From Erinaceus europaeus (lineage: Eukaryota > Chordata > Mammalia > Eulipotyphla > Erinaceidae), in contig NC_080171.1 in assembly GCF_950295315.1 (NCBI RefSeq), forward strand, positions 33,038,361 through 33,102,360: a stretch of DNA of 64,000 bases. Direction: 5' to 3'. Both the position numbers and the translations under genes were made by a program. A model generated the notes under the pieces. The model ran no database searches. It was given only the letters and a program-made list of their open reading frames with translations, and was not told the DNA's origin. Shown piece after piece: positions 1-11,629 of the stretch; positions within the stretch are counted from its first letter, which is position 1; every line of letters begins with the position of its first letter.

Positions 1-1735
1 GTCTTGTATGATACAGAAAATCCTAACAGTAGGATTTTCAAAATTAACCCAATTGCCAAATAATTTGGTTATAGCAATAACTATTTATTGCCTCCTTAAG
101 CCCCAAGACAGCAGGAACCCTCCCCTTTCCCTATAAAGCCCATATTTCTCCCATTCCTAGAACCTCTAGTGTGGGGCTCACTTTCCTGCATGCTCCTCTC
201 AGTTCATACCAACTGATACTGCATCTGCTGATCCCAACTTAATCAATGCAACCAGTACTGTGCTTCACTTCGAACTGAATCCAGAGATATCAGGAGTGGA
301 ATGTTAACCCTTCAGCTTCATTACTCTGGTGAGACATTTCCTAGCTCACAGGACTCCTTAATTCTATTTCAGGTAGTGCACTTCTTAACAAAACCTCAAA
401 ACATTATATATACCAGGGCCCATGAGATGGAGCATATGTGTATGTATCCATAAGTTAGGATATCTTAAAGCAAAGGTGCACAATAGTTTGCGGGGAGTCA
501 ATAAATAAAACAAGTAGAAAGACCTAAAAAGACACCATAAAGTACCTGATGAAATAGTTTCTACTTAGACCTAGATACATTCTTCACCTACCTCCTATTA
601 CACACCCCTCAATCACTCCAAGATTAACCTTGTCAGACAAAGTAGGGACTACAAAAGCTGAATAAGGGAAACTGGCATACTTAGTGATGACTCTTTAGTC
701 ACTACCAGGCCACCCCATTACCTGAGCCCCTAGTCAGGGAGTCCTTCACAGACAAGATGGGCCTAGACCTCTAAGAGATTCCTCTCACCACTGTCACTGG
801 TCATCTCCATCAGGAACAACATAATGGACCCCTCTGTGGGCCCCTGTAGGACCTTGCCCTCGATGTGGATCAACAGTGGTAGGGAATGTTCCACTCTCTG
901 AGGGGAGGTTGGCTAACATACTCTACATACCACCTGAGGAAGATGGGTCCTGAAATTAGTGGACCTGGAATGTTCCTAGCTGTGACCACAGAAGTGAGAT
1001 CAGACCTACAGGGATGCAGAGGTTACGTAGGCTCCTACACTAAATATAGGCCCCAGATCAAATCGATGAGGTTTACAGTTAAAAATATGTATACATTTTC
1101 TACATATTTGGGAACTGCTCTCTTCCCTGATCCAGTTTTCTAGTCCTTTTTCCAACTATGGTACCATTTCCCCAGGCAATAACTTGGGTCCATCTGCATA
1201 TTAGATGTCATGTTCAGACATAAACTTGTAAAGTCATGAGCTCCTTGGAATACACCTAAAATAGATTTACTAGCTTTTTTCCAAAATGAAGACCCCAAAT
1301 CTTCATATGAAATATTTTTGCCTTTAGGTTTATGATTAGTCAACAATCTGTTCTGCTTTCTATCTTAACTTTTTCAGCCACCAGGTTCCAGATGCTACCA
1401 CAATGCCAACCAGACTTCCCTGGACACACAATCCTACCCTAATGTGTCTTGGGGCCTTACCTCCCCAGATGTGGTGAAAGAGAGAAACAGGCTGGGAGTA
1501 TGGATCAACCTGTCAATACCCATGTTCAGTGGGGGAGCAATTACAGAAGCCAGACCTTCCACTTTCTGTACCCCATTATGATCTGGGTCCACACTCCTAG
1601 AGGGATAAAGGAAAGGGAAGTTTTCAAGGGAGGGAATTAGATATGGAGTTCTGGTGGTGGAAATGTGTGGAATTGTACCCCTCTTATCCTATGGTATTGT
1701 TAATATTTCCATTTTATAAATAAAAATTTTAAAAG
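1..1735 (+). mobile_element. L1 3' UTR, long form, unspliced
   Basis: This is a LINE-1 3' UTR that starts before the window. It aligns by eye with the 3' UTR of L1-C (52987-54344): the same 'tatgatacag' block at the start, the 'accaggttccagatgctacc' block near 1381, and the same 3' end with an A-rich tail near 1715-1735. Unlike L1-B and L1-C it keeps about 0.8 kb of extra middle sequence (roughly 490-1300). A GT donor context (gtgagac at 329) and a polypyrimidine-CAG acceptor (ending 1377) bound a 1049-nt segment equivalent to the intron proposed for L1-C. ORFs here are chance reading frames; the same spurious peptide recurs in every copy. Confidence 0.85.
329..1377 (+). other. Unspliced L1 3' UTR intron, long version
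   Basis: The segment starts with GTGAGAC after 'tactctg' and ends with a pyrimidine run and TTTTTCAG before 'ccaccagg'. Other insertions in this window (11630-12050, 56319-57096, 58682-59052) lack the matching segment exactly. The intron identity is inferred from those missing copies. Confidence 0.55.
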
Positions 1736-1865
1736 AGAAAGGAATCAAGGAGGAGAAGTAGAAGAAGGAAGAGGAATAGAGGAGGAGGAGGAGGAAGAGG
1801 AGGAGGAGACGAAGACAAAGAAAAGATTACTGCCCTATTGGTTTTAGAAAAGTCAAGGGAAGGAC
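1736..1865 (+). repeat. Purine-rich (GGA)n/(GAA)n tract
   Basis: A low-complexity GGA/GAA run directly follows the A-rich L1 tail and probably grew from it. It encodes only a spurious leucine/proline-rich ORF on the minus strand. Confidence 0.8.
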
Positions 1866-2050
1866 TGAGTGATGGTTCACCTGGTAGAGTGCATACCTGG
1901 GCTGAAACCCCTAGTCCCTTCCTGCAGGGACAAAGTTTCATACGCACTGGAGCATTGCTGTAGGTGTCTCTGCTTCTCTCCCTCTCTCACTCTTGATTTA
2001 TATTTCTCTCTGTCTCTTACTCTATCAAAAATAAAGAAAAAGAGAGAACT
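1866..2050 (+). mobile_element. tRNA-derived SINE
   Basis: The sequence has the tRNA-like head ('ggttcacctggtagagtgca'), a middle block ending in a degenerate 'cctgcagggacaaag', then a CT-rich tail and a short A-rich end. The same order recurs in at least ten insertions in the window. Confidence 0.8.
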
Positions 2051-4169
2051 GGCTACTAGAAATGGATAAATAATACAGGCACTGACCCTAGCAAAAAACC
2101 CTTGTAGCAAAGTAAAAAAGAAGAGAAAAGAAAGAAGGAAAGGAAGGAAGAAGGAGAAAAAGAACAGAAAATTCAAGGGAACTTTGTTGCTATAGTTTTT
2201 CCTGACCTTCCCTATGCTGGCAGGTGCTATTAGGTTGCCTATAGGAAACACAGATACAAAGGCTCTTTTACCTTACTTCTTGAATTCCTCTTCTTTCCAT
2301 ATTTTCAATCAAAAGCAGTCATTCTGAAACCTAAAATTATACCCAGCCTGCCACTCTCCAGAAATTCTGATTCAATGGTTTTGGGACACATCTCTAGCAA
2401 TGCTGGTCTAAGTTTCCATATGATTATAATCCACTGTAAAGCCCCATTGCTCTCAAATATTGTCCTTCTTTCTCTCTATTTGTAGCTCTACTCTCATGTA
2501 TTAGCCACATGCAGTCCCATGCAAAGCTCATCTCATTATAAATGAAAATACAGAAGATGCATAATAAGCATTTTTAAAAATAAAGGCATACACAAAGAAA
2601 CAAGACAGGAGGGACTGGACAGTACAAAGAAAAAAAGGTGAGAAGGGGCTGTATGGAGATACATGATAAATGACCATTTGTCTCTTGCATACATTAGGTT
2701 TATTAGTCTTTCAACTTCAAACTTTCAACTTCAAACTGCCTTCAAACTTTCCCATGATAGAGCACATCAGTGTTACATTTCTATTGCTTAAATAGAAGAC
2801 AGCATTTGTTCTGGAAATCCTGCCTACATGGGCCAAATGTAAAGTTTTAGACATCGCCATTGGGGATGTCTTTTCTTCTTCTGAAATGCTGAGGGAAGAC
2901 ATTAACAGAATGAGATAATGAAAGAGTATACCACTGGCTGTTTTTTTGATTATCTAGGACTTCATATAGCCATACCCTGACTGCAGTGTGAAGCTCTATT
3001 CTTTGAAAAGACACATTAGACTTTGTCAGAAAAAAAAAGCTCAGCAGTATGATCAGTGGTATATCCCGCAAATTGTATATTTTAAATTAATGACCCTCCT
3101 GTGAATAATTCCTATTATATCAAATGCACCTGGAGTAAAGACTTACTCATTTTGACATATGATTAGCTAGGAATGTTCTCATTAGCATGGATGGCATGGA
3201 GGAAGGGTCAGTCTAAGTGATCAAGGGAGTACTTTTTATCATGAAAGAAGTTATTGCTGGTGACTATGAAAATTTTATTCCAGATGACTTCAATTCAAGG
3301 ATAATATAATCTTAAAGATCAAAGAAATGTTGAACATGTATAACAAGTGGTGCTCTCTGTCTCTCACTGTGCATGATTGGGGCATATTCTGATAGTGTTT
3401 CAGGTTGTAGTGCATTTGATCAAGGACTCTGTCTTGGATGCACCAGGCTATCGGAGGTGCTTATTAGATAGTCATGCAAGAATGGGGGAGCAAGTCACAT
3501 AGGCTACAGTGCAGGTTAAAGACCAAAAGCACAAAGTTCAAGGTCAAACATGCCTGTATTAGAACTCACTCTGCCTCTTACTATTTCATCCTCCACTGAG
3601 AGAGACTGAAAAAGAAAGATGATCTTGATCAGAGTTGAACTAAGAAGGGCTTCCTTCTAATGGAAGTTGGCTAGCATTATCTTAGGAAATACTATACATT
3701 TCAGAGGCAAACATCTGTGATTATTATTAAATTTCTGGGCACTATTGAGAACTCTGAGGAAAATAACTTATAGATCATAAAAAGTATATGTGAACATAGA
3801 GTTTACACATATATATTATGTACATACATATATTCATCTAGAAGCACATAATTAAGAAGTTATTTATTTAGCAATAAAATAGTATATTCTGGCAAAATAT
3901 GCATTCACTTGTAGACAGCAACAGCAGATGTTGCCCACAGCTCAAAGTTTCTGTGAATTATCTAACTATGTAAGACTTACATGGCAGCATAATTACAAGA
4001 ATGTTAGTTCATAAAAAAAAGAATTAGTGAACACTTTATCATGGGTACACTGCACTTTCATTTCTCAGACAGCTCCTATTTCAACTTGTGTGGAAAAATG
4101 CCAAGAATTTCAAATTAAAGACATGAGTTTTAATCCCACCTCTGGCTTAGGAGAGATGACTTGAAAGAA
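2051..4169. other. Mostly unique noncoding DNA with old repeat traces
   Basis: No coding exon is visible. A purine tract (2105-2165) follows the SINE. Around 2310-2420 the words 'gaaattctgattcaatgg' and 'ggtctaagtttcc' resemble a MER5-type hAT remnant. Around 3548-3595 'gcctgtattagaactcactctg' resembles a decayed MIR. The rest is AT-rich with no structure I can name. Confidence 0.5.
2308..2420 (+). mobile_element. Possible MER5-like hAT remnant
   Basis: Order of words ('cagtcattctgaaacc', then 'agaaattctgattcaatgg') matches what I remember of the MER5A consensus (cagtggttctcaa... tttctgattcag). It is old and divergent; no terminal repeat pair can be shown. Confidence 0.45.
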
Positions 4170-4410
4170 AAATAAAAACACCTTACAGGTGGCACACCCT
4201 ATGAAGTAGCATTATCATGTGCAAAGACTCAGATTTGAGCTTCTGATCCCTACATGAAGATTGGAAGCTTCATGAGTAGCAGAATAGGCTGAACCCCCCC
4301 CCCTTTCTCTCTCATAAATAAAAAAAAATGGCCACCAGAAACAGTGGATTCATTGTGTGGACAACACTGAGCCCCAGTGATAATCCAGATGGCAAATAAA
4401 TAGACAAAAA
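4170..4410 (+). mobile_element. Decayed tRNA-derived SINE
   Basis: A degenerate head ('ttacaggtggcacaccct'), a remnant of the middle block with 'gaagcttcatgagtagc', a CT tail and a second A-rich section. It is more diverged than most other copies here. Confidence 0.65.
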
Positions 4411-4881
4411 TAAAAAGAATAAATAAATTCCTTACTCTTCAACTTGGATTTCATTCCAGGAAGTGGACAGGAATTTGTGTTAGATGGTTTTCAACTTGTC
4501 TGTCAAGGAAATTGAATGTAACAGAATTTTATTTTTGACTACTTCTTGAGGAAGTGTTGTTTACAAGAGTGCTGTTGTCACAGGTGTACAGCTTCACATC
4601 TCCTCAAGATGGCTCAACATTTTAAATTTCCTGAAAGGTTATAAGAATGTGTAGTTTTCAAAGTAAATACCAAAATTACTTATGAGAATGGCCAAAGGTT
4701 GCCAATAAATAATCACATTACCAGAATTACAAGTGATTGTTAACCTTATTTAGACTTAATTATAAAGCCAGTTAGAGTTCATAATTGCTGGTAAATTTGT
4801 AAAGCTAAAAATCTAAACTTCAAGCTTCCTACACTGCTTCATAACAGATGGGAAGTAAAGGTTATATCATAATCAAAACTG
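4411..4881. other. Unique AT-rich noncoding DNA
   Basis: No repeat family, RNA gene or coding signal is recognisable between the SINE and the next L1 3' UTR copy. Confidence 0.5.
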
Positions 4882-7064
4882 CCTATGCCGACCTCAACTA
4901 AATAAATGCAACCAGTGCCACCATGCTACATTTCACTTCGAACTGTATCCAGAGACACTAAGCCTGAGATGTCAATCTTCCAATTCTAATAATCTGGTGA
5001 TACCTTTCCTAACACATAGGACTACCTAGTTCAATTCCAATAGCACACTACCTAACACAGTGACCCTAAATATAGACCAGGGCCTAAGTGACAGGGTACA
5101 TGCACTCATGTATCCATAGTTAAGGGAAACTATATATCTCAAAGTAAAAGTACTCAGTAGTTTACAGTGAGTAAACCTAGGCTTAATAAGCTCAGCAATC
5201 AAGTAAAAAGACTAAAGAAGGCACCATAAACTGTCTAACCAAATATTTACTATTTAGGCCTAGACACCCTCCTCTCCTACCCCCTTCTTCACTTCTCTCA
5301 GTCACTTTACCTACTCAGTTAACTATACACAAAAAAAGTAAGAGATATCCTCTAATCTCTTCAGACAGAACAGAATTAATGTCACCCCCTTGATAATCAT
5401 TAGAAGAAATACTGTATATAATTGGCCAAGAGAAATACTGGCAAAAGTATACATATGAGCTAAAGGACAGATATTGTCCCCTATGATAATCTCTACTATA
5501 ATAATCAAACAAGTATAATTCTGTAAAACTTATGGTTAACTTGGATTCCACTTAAACCTTAGGTCTATTCTCTCCATAACTTGAGGCCAAGTCCCATAAG
5601 CCCAATATCAGTTTGGATACAAGCTACACTCAATGATTTAACAATTGGGAGAAAGTCCACGGACTACAAAATATGGATTAGGGCAAGAGACTGGCTCACT
5701 CTAATGATGTCCTTTTTGGTCAATACCAGTCATCTAGGGCTCTAATTAATTAAGCGTTGGATTCCCACATAGATATAATGGGCCTAGACCTTTAATAGAT
5801 CCCTCTCTACACCATCATTGGTCACTTCTGTCAAGAACACTATCATAAGCCTTCTCTAGGACCTTGCCCTTAATGTAGAAGAGCAATGCTACAGACTGCC
5901 CCATTTCCAAAGGGAGGCTGTGTCAACCTACTCTGCCACTCAAGAAAAACTGGTCCTGACATGCCCTCACCATAAAGCAGTGATGGTAGGGATTGAGTGA
6001 ATCTCTGAAGAGTGGCTGGGTTATCCTGCCCTGCCACTCAAGGAAGACTGGTCCTGATATGAGTGCAGCCTGCAACGTTCCAAGATGTCACTATGGGCTG
6101 AGAGCTCAGACCAATAGGGCTTAGAGGTTACATGGGTTCTGGTGCTAAATATAAAGATACATGGGCTCTGGGTCACACAGATGGAGGTAAATAGTTAATT
6201 TTATGCACAGATTTTTTTTCAAGAAAGGGAATAACTGTCCTAATCCAATTTTCTAGCCCCTTACTCTACTCTGATACAATTTTCTCAGACAATAATTTTA
6301 CCCAACTTCATGCTAGTTATCAAACTCAAGCAAAAACTGCTATAATCATGGCCCACTAAAAACATGCCTAGAGTGGACTTCCTACCTTTTTTCACTCAAA
6401 GATCCTTAATCTCATCTGCTCTGTTCCTACTTTTTGGTTCTTGTTCTCATTTTTGTCTCATTTTATGTCCTGCCACCTTCCAGACACAGAGTTGCAGATG
6501 CTACCATGATTCCATCCTGACTTCTCTGGGCAGAAGACCTTGCCAGTGTGTTCTGGAACCTTGACTATCCAGAACACTAGCCCACTAGGGAAAAATAGAA
6601 ACAGCCTTGGGGTATAAATCAGCCTATCAATGCTCTTATACAGCAAAGAAGCAGGAACAGAAGTCAGAACTCCTACTGTCTGTACCCCAAAACCAATGTT
6701 GATCCATATTCACATTGGGGGAGAAGTGATAGGAGGAAGAGGAAAGAGGGATCTGAATTCCAGTTTAATCAGAACCCACAGAGAGAGTGGAAAAAGAGAG
6801 GAACATTTGGATGTAGTAATAAGGTCATGAGTGGCTTAGAGGGGAAGAAAGAACCTTGAAGGAAAGGGGGGAAATTATGTACAAATATGAACATATATTT
6901 GTAGAGATGATAGTTAACCCATGTCTGCACACTTGGGAGAACTGCAGTAGTTTACAATGGACTGAGGATTCAGAACTCAGAACTCTGGTGGTGGGAATGG
7001 TATGGAATTATACCTCTGTTGACATGTAGTTTTATAAATTAATATTAAACCACTAATAATAATA
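4882..7064 (+). mobile_element. L1 3' UTR, long form, older copy
   Basis: It is homologous to the 1-1735 copy from the 'caaccagtgcc...cacttcgaactg' block onward, with the same 3' end ('tctggtggtgggaatgg', near 6980). It is more diverged. A local partial duplication of the 'ctgccactcaagga' block lies near 5935-6055, and about 250 bp of extra sequence sits near 6720-6960. The tail is short and AAT-rich. Confidence 0.75.
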
Positions 7065-7065
7065 A

Positions 7066-7836
7066 TAAACTGGTTCTGAAATGAGTTCAGCCTAGCATGT
7101 TCCTAGCTATGACTATAGACTGCAAGCTCAGACTGACAAAGGACTCATAGGTTATACAGTCTGCTGTGATAAATATGAATATATATGGGCCACAGATCAG
7201 ATCAATGAAGTCTACAGTTAATAGTACTTATATACTTTCCTCATGTTTTAGAGCTACTTTCTGTACTAACCCAGTTTTCTAGTCCTATTCTCAACTCTGA
7301 CTAAATCTTCCCAGACAACATGTTCAGTTCACCTGAACATTAGCTATCAAGCTATTTAAAATAGACTTCCTACCTTCTTCCCACCCAAAGACCCCTAATT
7401 TCATCTGCTTTATTTCTATATTTGGATTTCTGTTTATTAAACCATTTTTCCTGCTTTGTAACTTACTGCCTTTAAGCCACTAAGTTGCAGATGCTGCTAT
7501 AATACCATCATGACTTCCCAGCACAGATGACCTCACCAATGTGTCCCGGAACCTCATCTCTCCTAAAGTACTACTCCACTAGGAAAAGATAGAAATAGGC
7601 TGGGGGATGGATTGACCTGTCAATATCCACATCCAGCAGAGAAGCAATTAAAGAAGCCAGACCTTCCACCTTCTTCTCTCCATGAAGAATTTTGCTCCAT
7701 ACTCTGAGAGGGATAAAGAATAGGGAAATTTCCACTGGAGAAGATAGGACACACAATTCTAGTGGTGGATACTTATGGAATTGTACTCCTGTTATCTTAA
7801 GATCTTGTTAATCATTATTAAATCACTAATTAAAAA
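7066..7836 (+). mobile_element. L1 3' UTR fragment, 5' truncated
   Basis: A second copy follows head to tail after the previous one, starting inside the 3' UTR ('tggttctgaaatgagttcag') and running to the usual 3' end and an A-rich tail near 7825. The acceptor region is preserved (around 7475), so this copy is unspliced. Confidence 0.75.
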
Positions 7837-7839
7837 AGA

Positions 7840-8685
7840 AAAAAACTAAAAAAGAACCACTCATCTGTGAAGGAACTAGTACAGTAGAGAATTATTACAG
7901 ACACAACCCAGAAATATGCTAGCTTAGCAGAGGATCATTTGAGAACACAAAAACACAATGGTTATACAAAGAGACTCTCATGCTCCAAGGTTGCAAAGCC
8001 TCAGGCCCAATTTGGCTGCTCTGACAGAAGCCAGAGTCAAGCCAAGCAGCTCTCCTTGACCTTGTGAGTTTCTAAACAAATCCTGTTTGTATTCCATGGG
8101 TTCTGAGACAATCATACAATCTGTCTCCAGATTCATCGGGAGAACAATGTGGAAGGTTCCCACAACACTGTCCTAATGCAGATCACTGGGAGAGTATGTC
8201 TTCTTCTGAGTTTCCCAGTCAGGGCTCTGCCCCCAGATATCAGCACAGGGCCTCCCCAGTGCTTCTCAAGCATTCAAGGGACAGTATAAGTGGAGATTCA
8301 AAATGCATTTGGTGAGACTGAGGGGATCCTCTCCTTCCTTCAGCAGTCTATTTGTTGATAAAACTCAGACTAGAGTTTTGTCAGTTGGCAAACTGCTGGC
8401 TACTACCAGTCACTCCTGAGTAGATATAGGCTTTTAGCCCCAGTAATCTCTCCTTAGACCAATCTCTGTCCATGAGCCACATGTGTTTGCACTCACTTGT
8501 GACTTGATGGGTTCCCAAAGTAATCCTAGTCTTTACCTGTTGTGTTCTCCCAAAATTCTATCATATTTTTCTGGAAGAATTTCTTAGCTCTTCACAAACT
8601 AAAGTGACATGGTTTTTCCTGCTCTGTTTTATCTCTTGGTTAAGAGTGAGTAATTAAGTTAAAAAAATCTGCTTATAGTTAAAAA
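7840..8685 (-). mobile_element. L1 5' UTR segment, inverted
   Basis: Its reverse complement aligns with the plus-strand L1 5' UTR that flanks the Vingi insertion (25785-25968 and 29048-29319). For example 'cttttagccccagtaatctc' at about 8430 corresponds to the Vingi target site, and 'ctgtccatgagccacatg' at about 8468 to the block at 25925-25945. It precedes a sense-oriented 5' UTR/ORF1 segment, the arrangement expected from 5' inversion by twin priming. Confidence 0.65.
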
Positions 8686-8689
8686 GCCC

Positions 8690-9587
8690 ACAGGCTCCCA
8701 TAGCCTACAGGGAAGATAAAGAACTTAAGAGGGTTTAAGGCTATTGTGCTTCACCTCAGGGATTGAGATAAAATTGAAACAACTATTAATTTCCACAACT
8801 GTGAGCTCTTTAAGTACCTCACTTAGACACAAGTCAATTGAAGCAAGTGTGATTTGTAAAATAATAAAAGAGGGACCTCATAGTACACCCTATATAATAG
8901 TTAAACTAGAAAAACATTGGATAAAATGAACCAGAACAAAAGCTCAGATAAAAGCCTGCCAAAGTAGAAACACATAAGAATGAGCTCAACATCCAAATAC
9001 TAATTGATGAATTAGTCACAGGAGTGAGGAAAGAGTTTGAAAACAATGTCATCAGAAATGGGGTAGAACAAATGAGACTCTAAAAGAAAACACTATCTTG
9101 AGGTACAAAAAGTTGAAAGCAGAAATATCTGAGCTAAGAGCACAAGTAGCTAAGCAAGCTAGTAAAGTATCAGAAGAGGGTAATAAAACAAGTGGGATTC
9201 AGAAAACAACATAGGGGAGATAGAATAGAATAAATGAGGCAGAAAACAGAATTAGCAAATCAAGGATGAATTAGACAAAACTATGAAAGACCTAAGGGAT
9301 CTTAAACAGAGATTAAGAAATGCTGAAAACAGTAACAGAGACATATGGGATGACTTCAAAAAAGTAATACATGCATTGTTGGCTTACCAGAGGAAGAAAG
9401 AGAGGGAGAAGAAGAAAGAATTCTACAGGATATAATAGCTGAGAAATTCCCTAATTTAGACAACATAAAAGACACAAAAGTTCAAGAAGCCCAGAGGTTC
9501 CCAAAAAGTATTAACCCAGACTTAAAGACACATCATATTTAGAATGAAAAGGAATAAGGATAAAGAAAGGATCTTGAGGGACACGGG
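8690..9587 (+). pseudogene. L1 5' UTR end and ORF1 remnant
   Basis: The sense part of the same L1 insertion. The ORF1 remnant (about 8960-9587) lines up with ORF1 of L1-C: the coiled-coil region, the 'gcttaccagaggaagaaagag' stretch (LPEEE), and the 'aagaagcccagaggttccc' and 'agacacatcatattt' region. Intact ORF1p is an RNA-binding, trimeric chaperone of the L1 RNP; this copy has several stops and frameshifts. It breaks off at 9587, within the C-terminal region, where a SINE-like head begins. No ORF2 follows. Confidence 0.65.
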
Positions 9588-9650
9588 CAGTAGCACAGCG
9601 GTTAAGCTCAGGTGGCGCTAAAGCTTGGTTTATAGGTTAAGTCTACAGAA
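9588..9650 (+). mobile_element. SINE head fragment
   Basis: The words 'cacgggcagtagcacagcgg' and 'ttaagctcaggtggcgc' match the tRNA-like head of the second SINE type (compare 24765-24800). The tail is missing; 9650-9820 is unassigned. Confidence 0.55.
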
Positions 9651-9847
9651 AGAACTGAAAGTCAGACCTTCAGAGTATTTTAGGGACCATTCTGCTATAG
9701 AGTGAACTTAACATGTACTCTTACTCTTCTTATTCTTATACTGAAATGTGGCACCATTTCCTTGAAACTCAGGGAGATTCCGCAATATTTCATAATACTT
9801 AGTTATTAGGTTGGAATGAAGAATATTACCGGGATAGCCTGAGGGTG

Positions 9848-9877
9848 CTTCTTCCCGAGCAAGTGCTCGGGAAGAAG
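9848..9877. repeat. Perfect 14-bp inverted repeat in LTR U5
   Basis: The arms CTTCTTCCCGAGCA (9848-9861) and TGCTCGGGAAGAAG (9864-9877) are exactly complementary with a 2-nt spacer. The sister LTR at 62147 lacks the second arm, so the hairpin is private to this copy. Confidence 0.85.
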
Positions 9878-10048
9878 TGCTCTGGGTTGGAGAGAACTCA
9901 ACTGGAGCCAACCTAGGCTGCTGCATGGGAGAGGGATCAGGAATTTGTGCTGGGCTAGTGTCACAGGAGAGAGACTCTGGGACTCTTGGAGCCTGAAGGC
10001 AATTCCATGTGTGTTTAATCAGAAGAGCAGCTGTATTTATACTCGCCA

Positions 10049-10163
10049 AGTAGGGTGGAAACAGGATGTGACGTAGAGAGGGTGGAGCGAAAAGAGAGTA
10101 CAAACTAGTGGTGGAAAACAGGGTGTGACTAGGAGGGGGCGGAGCCAAAAGAGAGTGCAAACC
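10049..10163 (-). promoter_or_regulatory. Tandem U3 enhancer-like repeats
   Basis: Two adjacent units of 58 and 57 bp are about 80% alike by eye. One has TGACGTAG, a CRE-like site; the other has GGGGGCGGAG, a GC box. They lie just upstream (minus strand) of the TATA-like box, where retroviral enhancers normally sit. Activity is inferred. Confidence 0.6.
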
Positions 10164-10289
10164 AGTGAGATTAAACCAGTGTCCTGCAGGCAGAGCGGTT
10201 CTTAGGTAACAGTGGTTATGTAAATAGACTGCAGCCTTAAGCAGGGGGAAGCTGGCATACTGCCCAACAGAATCTGACTCAATTTTAAA

Positions 10290-10500
10290 AACTGTATGTT
10301 GATAATATAAGTCCTACCTTCACTTTCCATTTGTTTTTCATTTCTGGATGAATTGACAAAAACCTGAATGTTTCACTGTACATTTTCTTTTGCTTTATTT
10401 CTTAAATATCACCTATGAGTAAGATCATCCAATGTTTTTTTTATTTTTTAATTGTATTTATTTATTTATTTTTTTGAAATAGCCTCTAACATGTAGGAAG
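10290..10500 (-). mobile_element. Old L1 3' region fragment
   Basis: On the plus strand it reads 'cctatgagtaagatcatcca', the complement of a conserved L1 ORF2-end/3' UTR block ('gaatgagatcaccc' at 58205). It is short, old and AT-rich. Confidence 0.4.
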
Positions 10501-10651
10501 GAGAACCAGAGTTGTTGGGTTATAAGACATCTGAAAGTCAGTAAGGCTGAAATTTTAGTTTAATATAGAAAATTTTGTTTGCCTTGAGAACCTTGCAACT
10601 CTCAGGAAACTGAAATCATGCTTGATATTTTATGTTTAAGAAGACATCAAC

Positions 10652-10950
10652 TTTGGGGACTAGGTGATGGTGCATTGAGTTAATCACACATAGTACTAAG
10701 CTCAAGGTCCCATGCAAGGATCTGGGTTCAAACCCCTAGATCCCCACCTGCAGCTGAGACACTTCACAAGCTGTGAAGTACGTCTACAAGTTTCAATCTT
10801 TCTCCCTCTCCATCTTCCCCTCCTCTCTCAATTTCTGTCTCTATCCAATGAAAAATGGGGAAAAAATGGCTTCCAAAGGCAGTAGATTCTTAGTACTGGC
10901 ACTGAGCACCAGCAATATCCCTGGAGGAAAAAAAAATAAAATAAAGAAGA
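10652..10950 (+). mobile_element. tRNA-derived SINE
   Basis: Complete order: head ('actaggtgatggtgcattga'), 'gggttcaaacccctagatcc', 'cccacctgcag', CT tail, then a second A-rich section ('aaaaatgg') and a downstream 'ggcactgagcaccagcaat' module also seen in the copies at 4170 and 33543. Confidence 0.85.
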
Positions 10951-11117
10951 AATCAAGTTAGCTAACATATTTTAGTTAAGTGTACATTGAAATAGTAATT
11001 TAAAGAATATTGGTGTGGACCTAGATATATGAACACTTTTTTTGTACTCACAACTCCAACTCCCCTCTCCTCTCTGAGTGTGGGCATCTGACCATATTTC
11101 CCAAGATGGAGTCTTTG

Positions 11118-11233
11118 GAATATCATCCTTCCCATTCCTGCCTAATTCTCAACAAAGTTATGAGTAGTGAATAGTCACCCAGTGGTCACTCTTTGGAATG
11201 GTATGATTTCCTTGGCAAGAACTGTGAAAGATC
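11118..11233 (+). repeat. 116-bp direct repeat, copy 1
   Basis: It matches 12328-12443 with four differences by eye. Neither copy is a SINE or L1 part that I recognise. Confidence 0.9.
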
Positions 11234-11629
11234 TGGTGATTCTACTTCTTTATGGACTAACAAACTATCCCATCAAGTTTCCCAGATTACTGAAGAAGAT
11301 ATAAGACTCCTGGGTCATAGATGAAGGACAGTTTATAACTCTGAGTCATAGCAATAGATAAGAGTATTGGCATTTTGCACCATATCCATGAAACACCCTA
11401 CCAAACACACACACCTAAGACAACACGAAGAGAACAGAGGACACCTGCTGATCCTGGGAGTTGCATTACAGGGAAAAAGCAAGAGTTCAGGTAACTGTAA
11501 TCTTTGCTAATGAGCACTAGGCATACCTTCCTTTTACATGAGGGGAGACAAACACCATCTTTATGATATGGACAAAAAGAGTGCCTGTCTTTGCTCCTGA
11601 GGGAGACACTTTACCACTGAGACTCTTTT

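Larger units (their letters stand above)
9827..10269 (-). mobile_element. Solo LTR of an endogenous retrovirus
   Basis: A 443-bp LTR without internal genes. It is flanked by near-perfect 6-bp duplications (GAATAT 9821-9826, GAATCT 10270-10275). Read on the minus strand it begins TGTTGGGC. U3 has two tandem ~58-bp units (plus-strand 10049-10106 and 10107-10163) with a GC box and a TGACGT motif, followed by a TATAAATA box, an AATAAA-like signal and U5. It shares its U5 block ('tgggttggagagaactcaac') with the LTR at 62147-62560. The 6-bp TSD suits a class II (beta-like) ERV; that class is inferred. The last two bases are mutated from CA to TA. Confidence 0.8.

Noticed and set aside
9708..10160. 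150-codon minus-strand ORF
   Set aside because: Lies across the U3/R/U5 of a solo LTR and its flank; proline/serine-rich chance frame, no domain.
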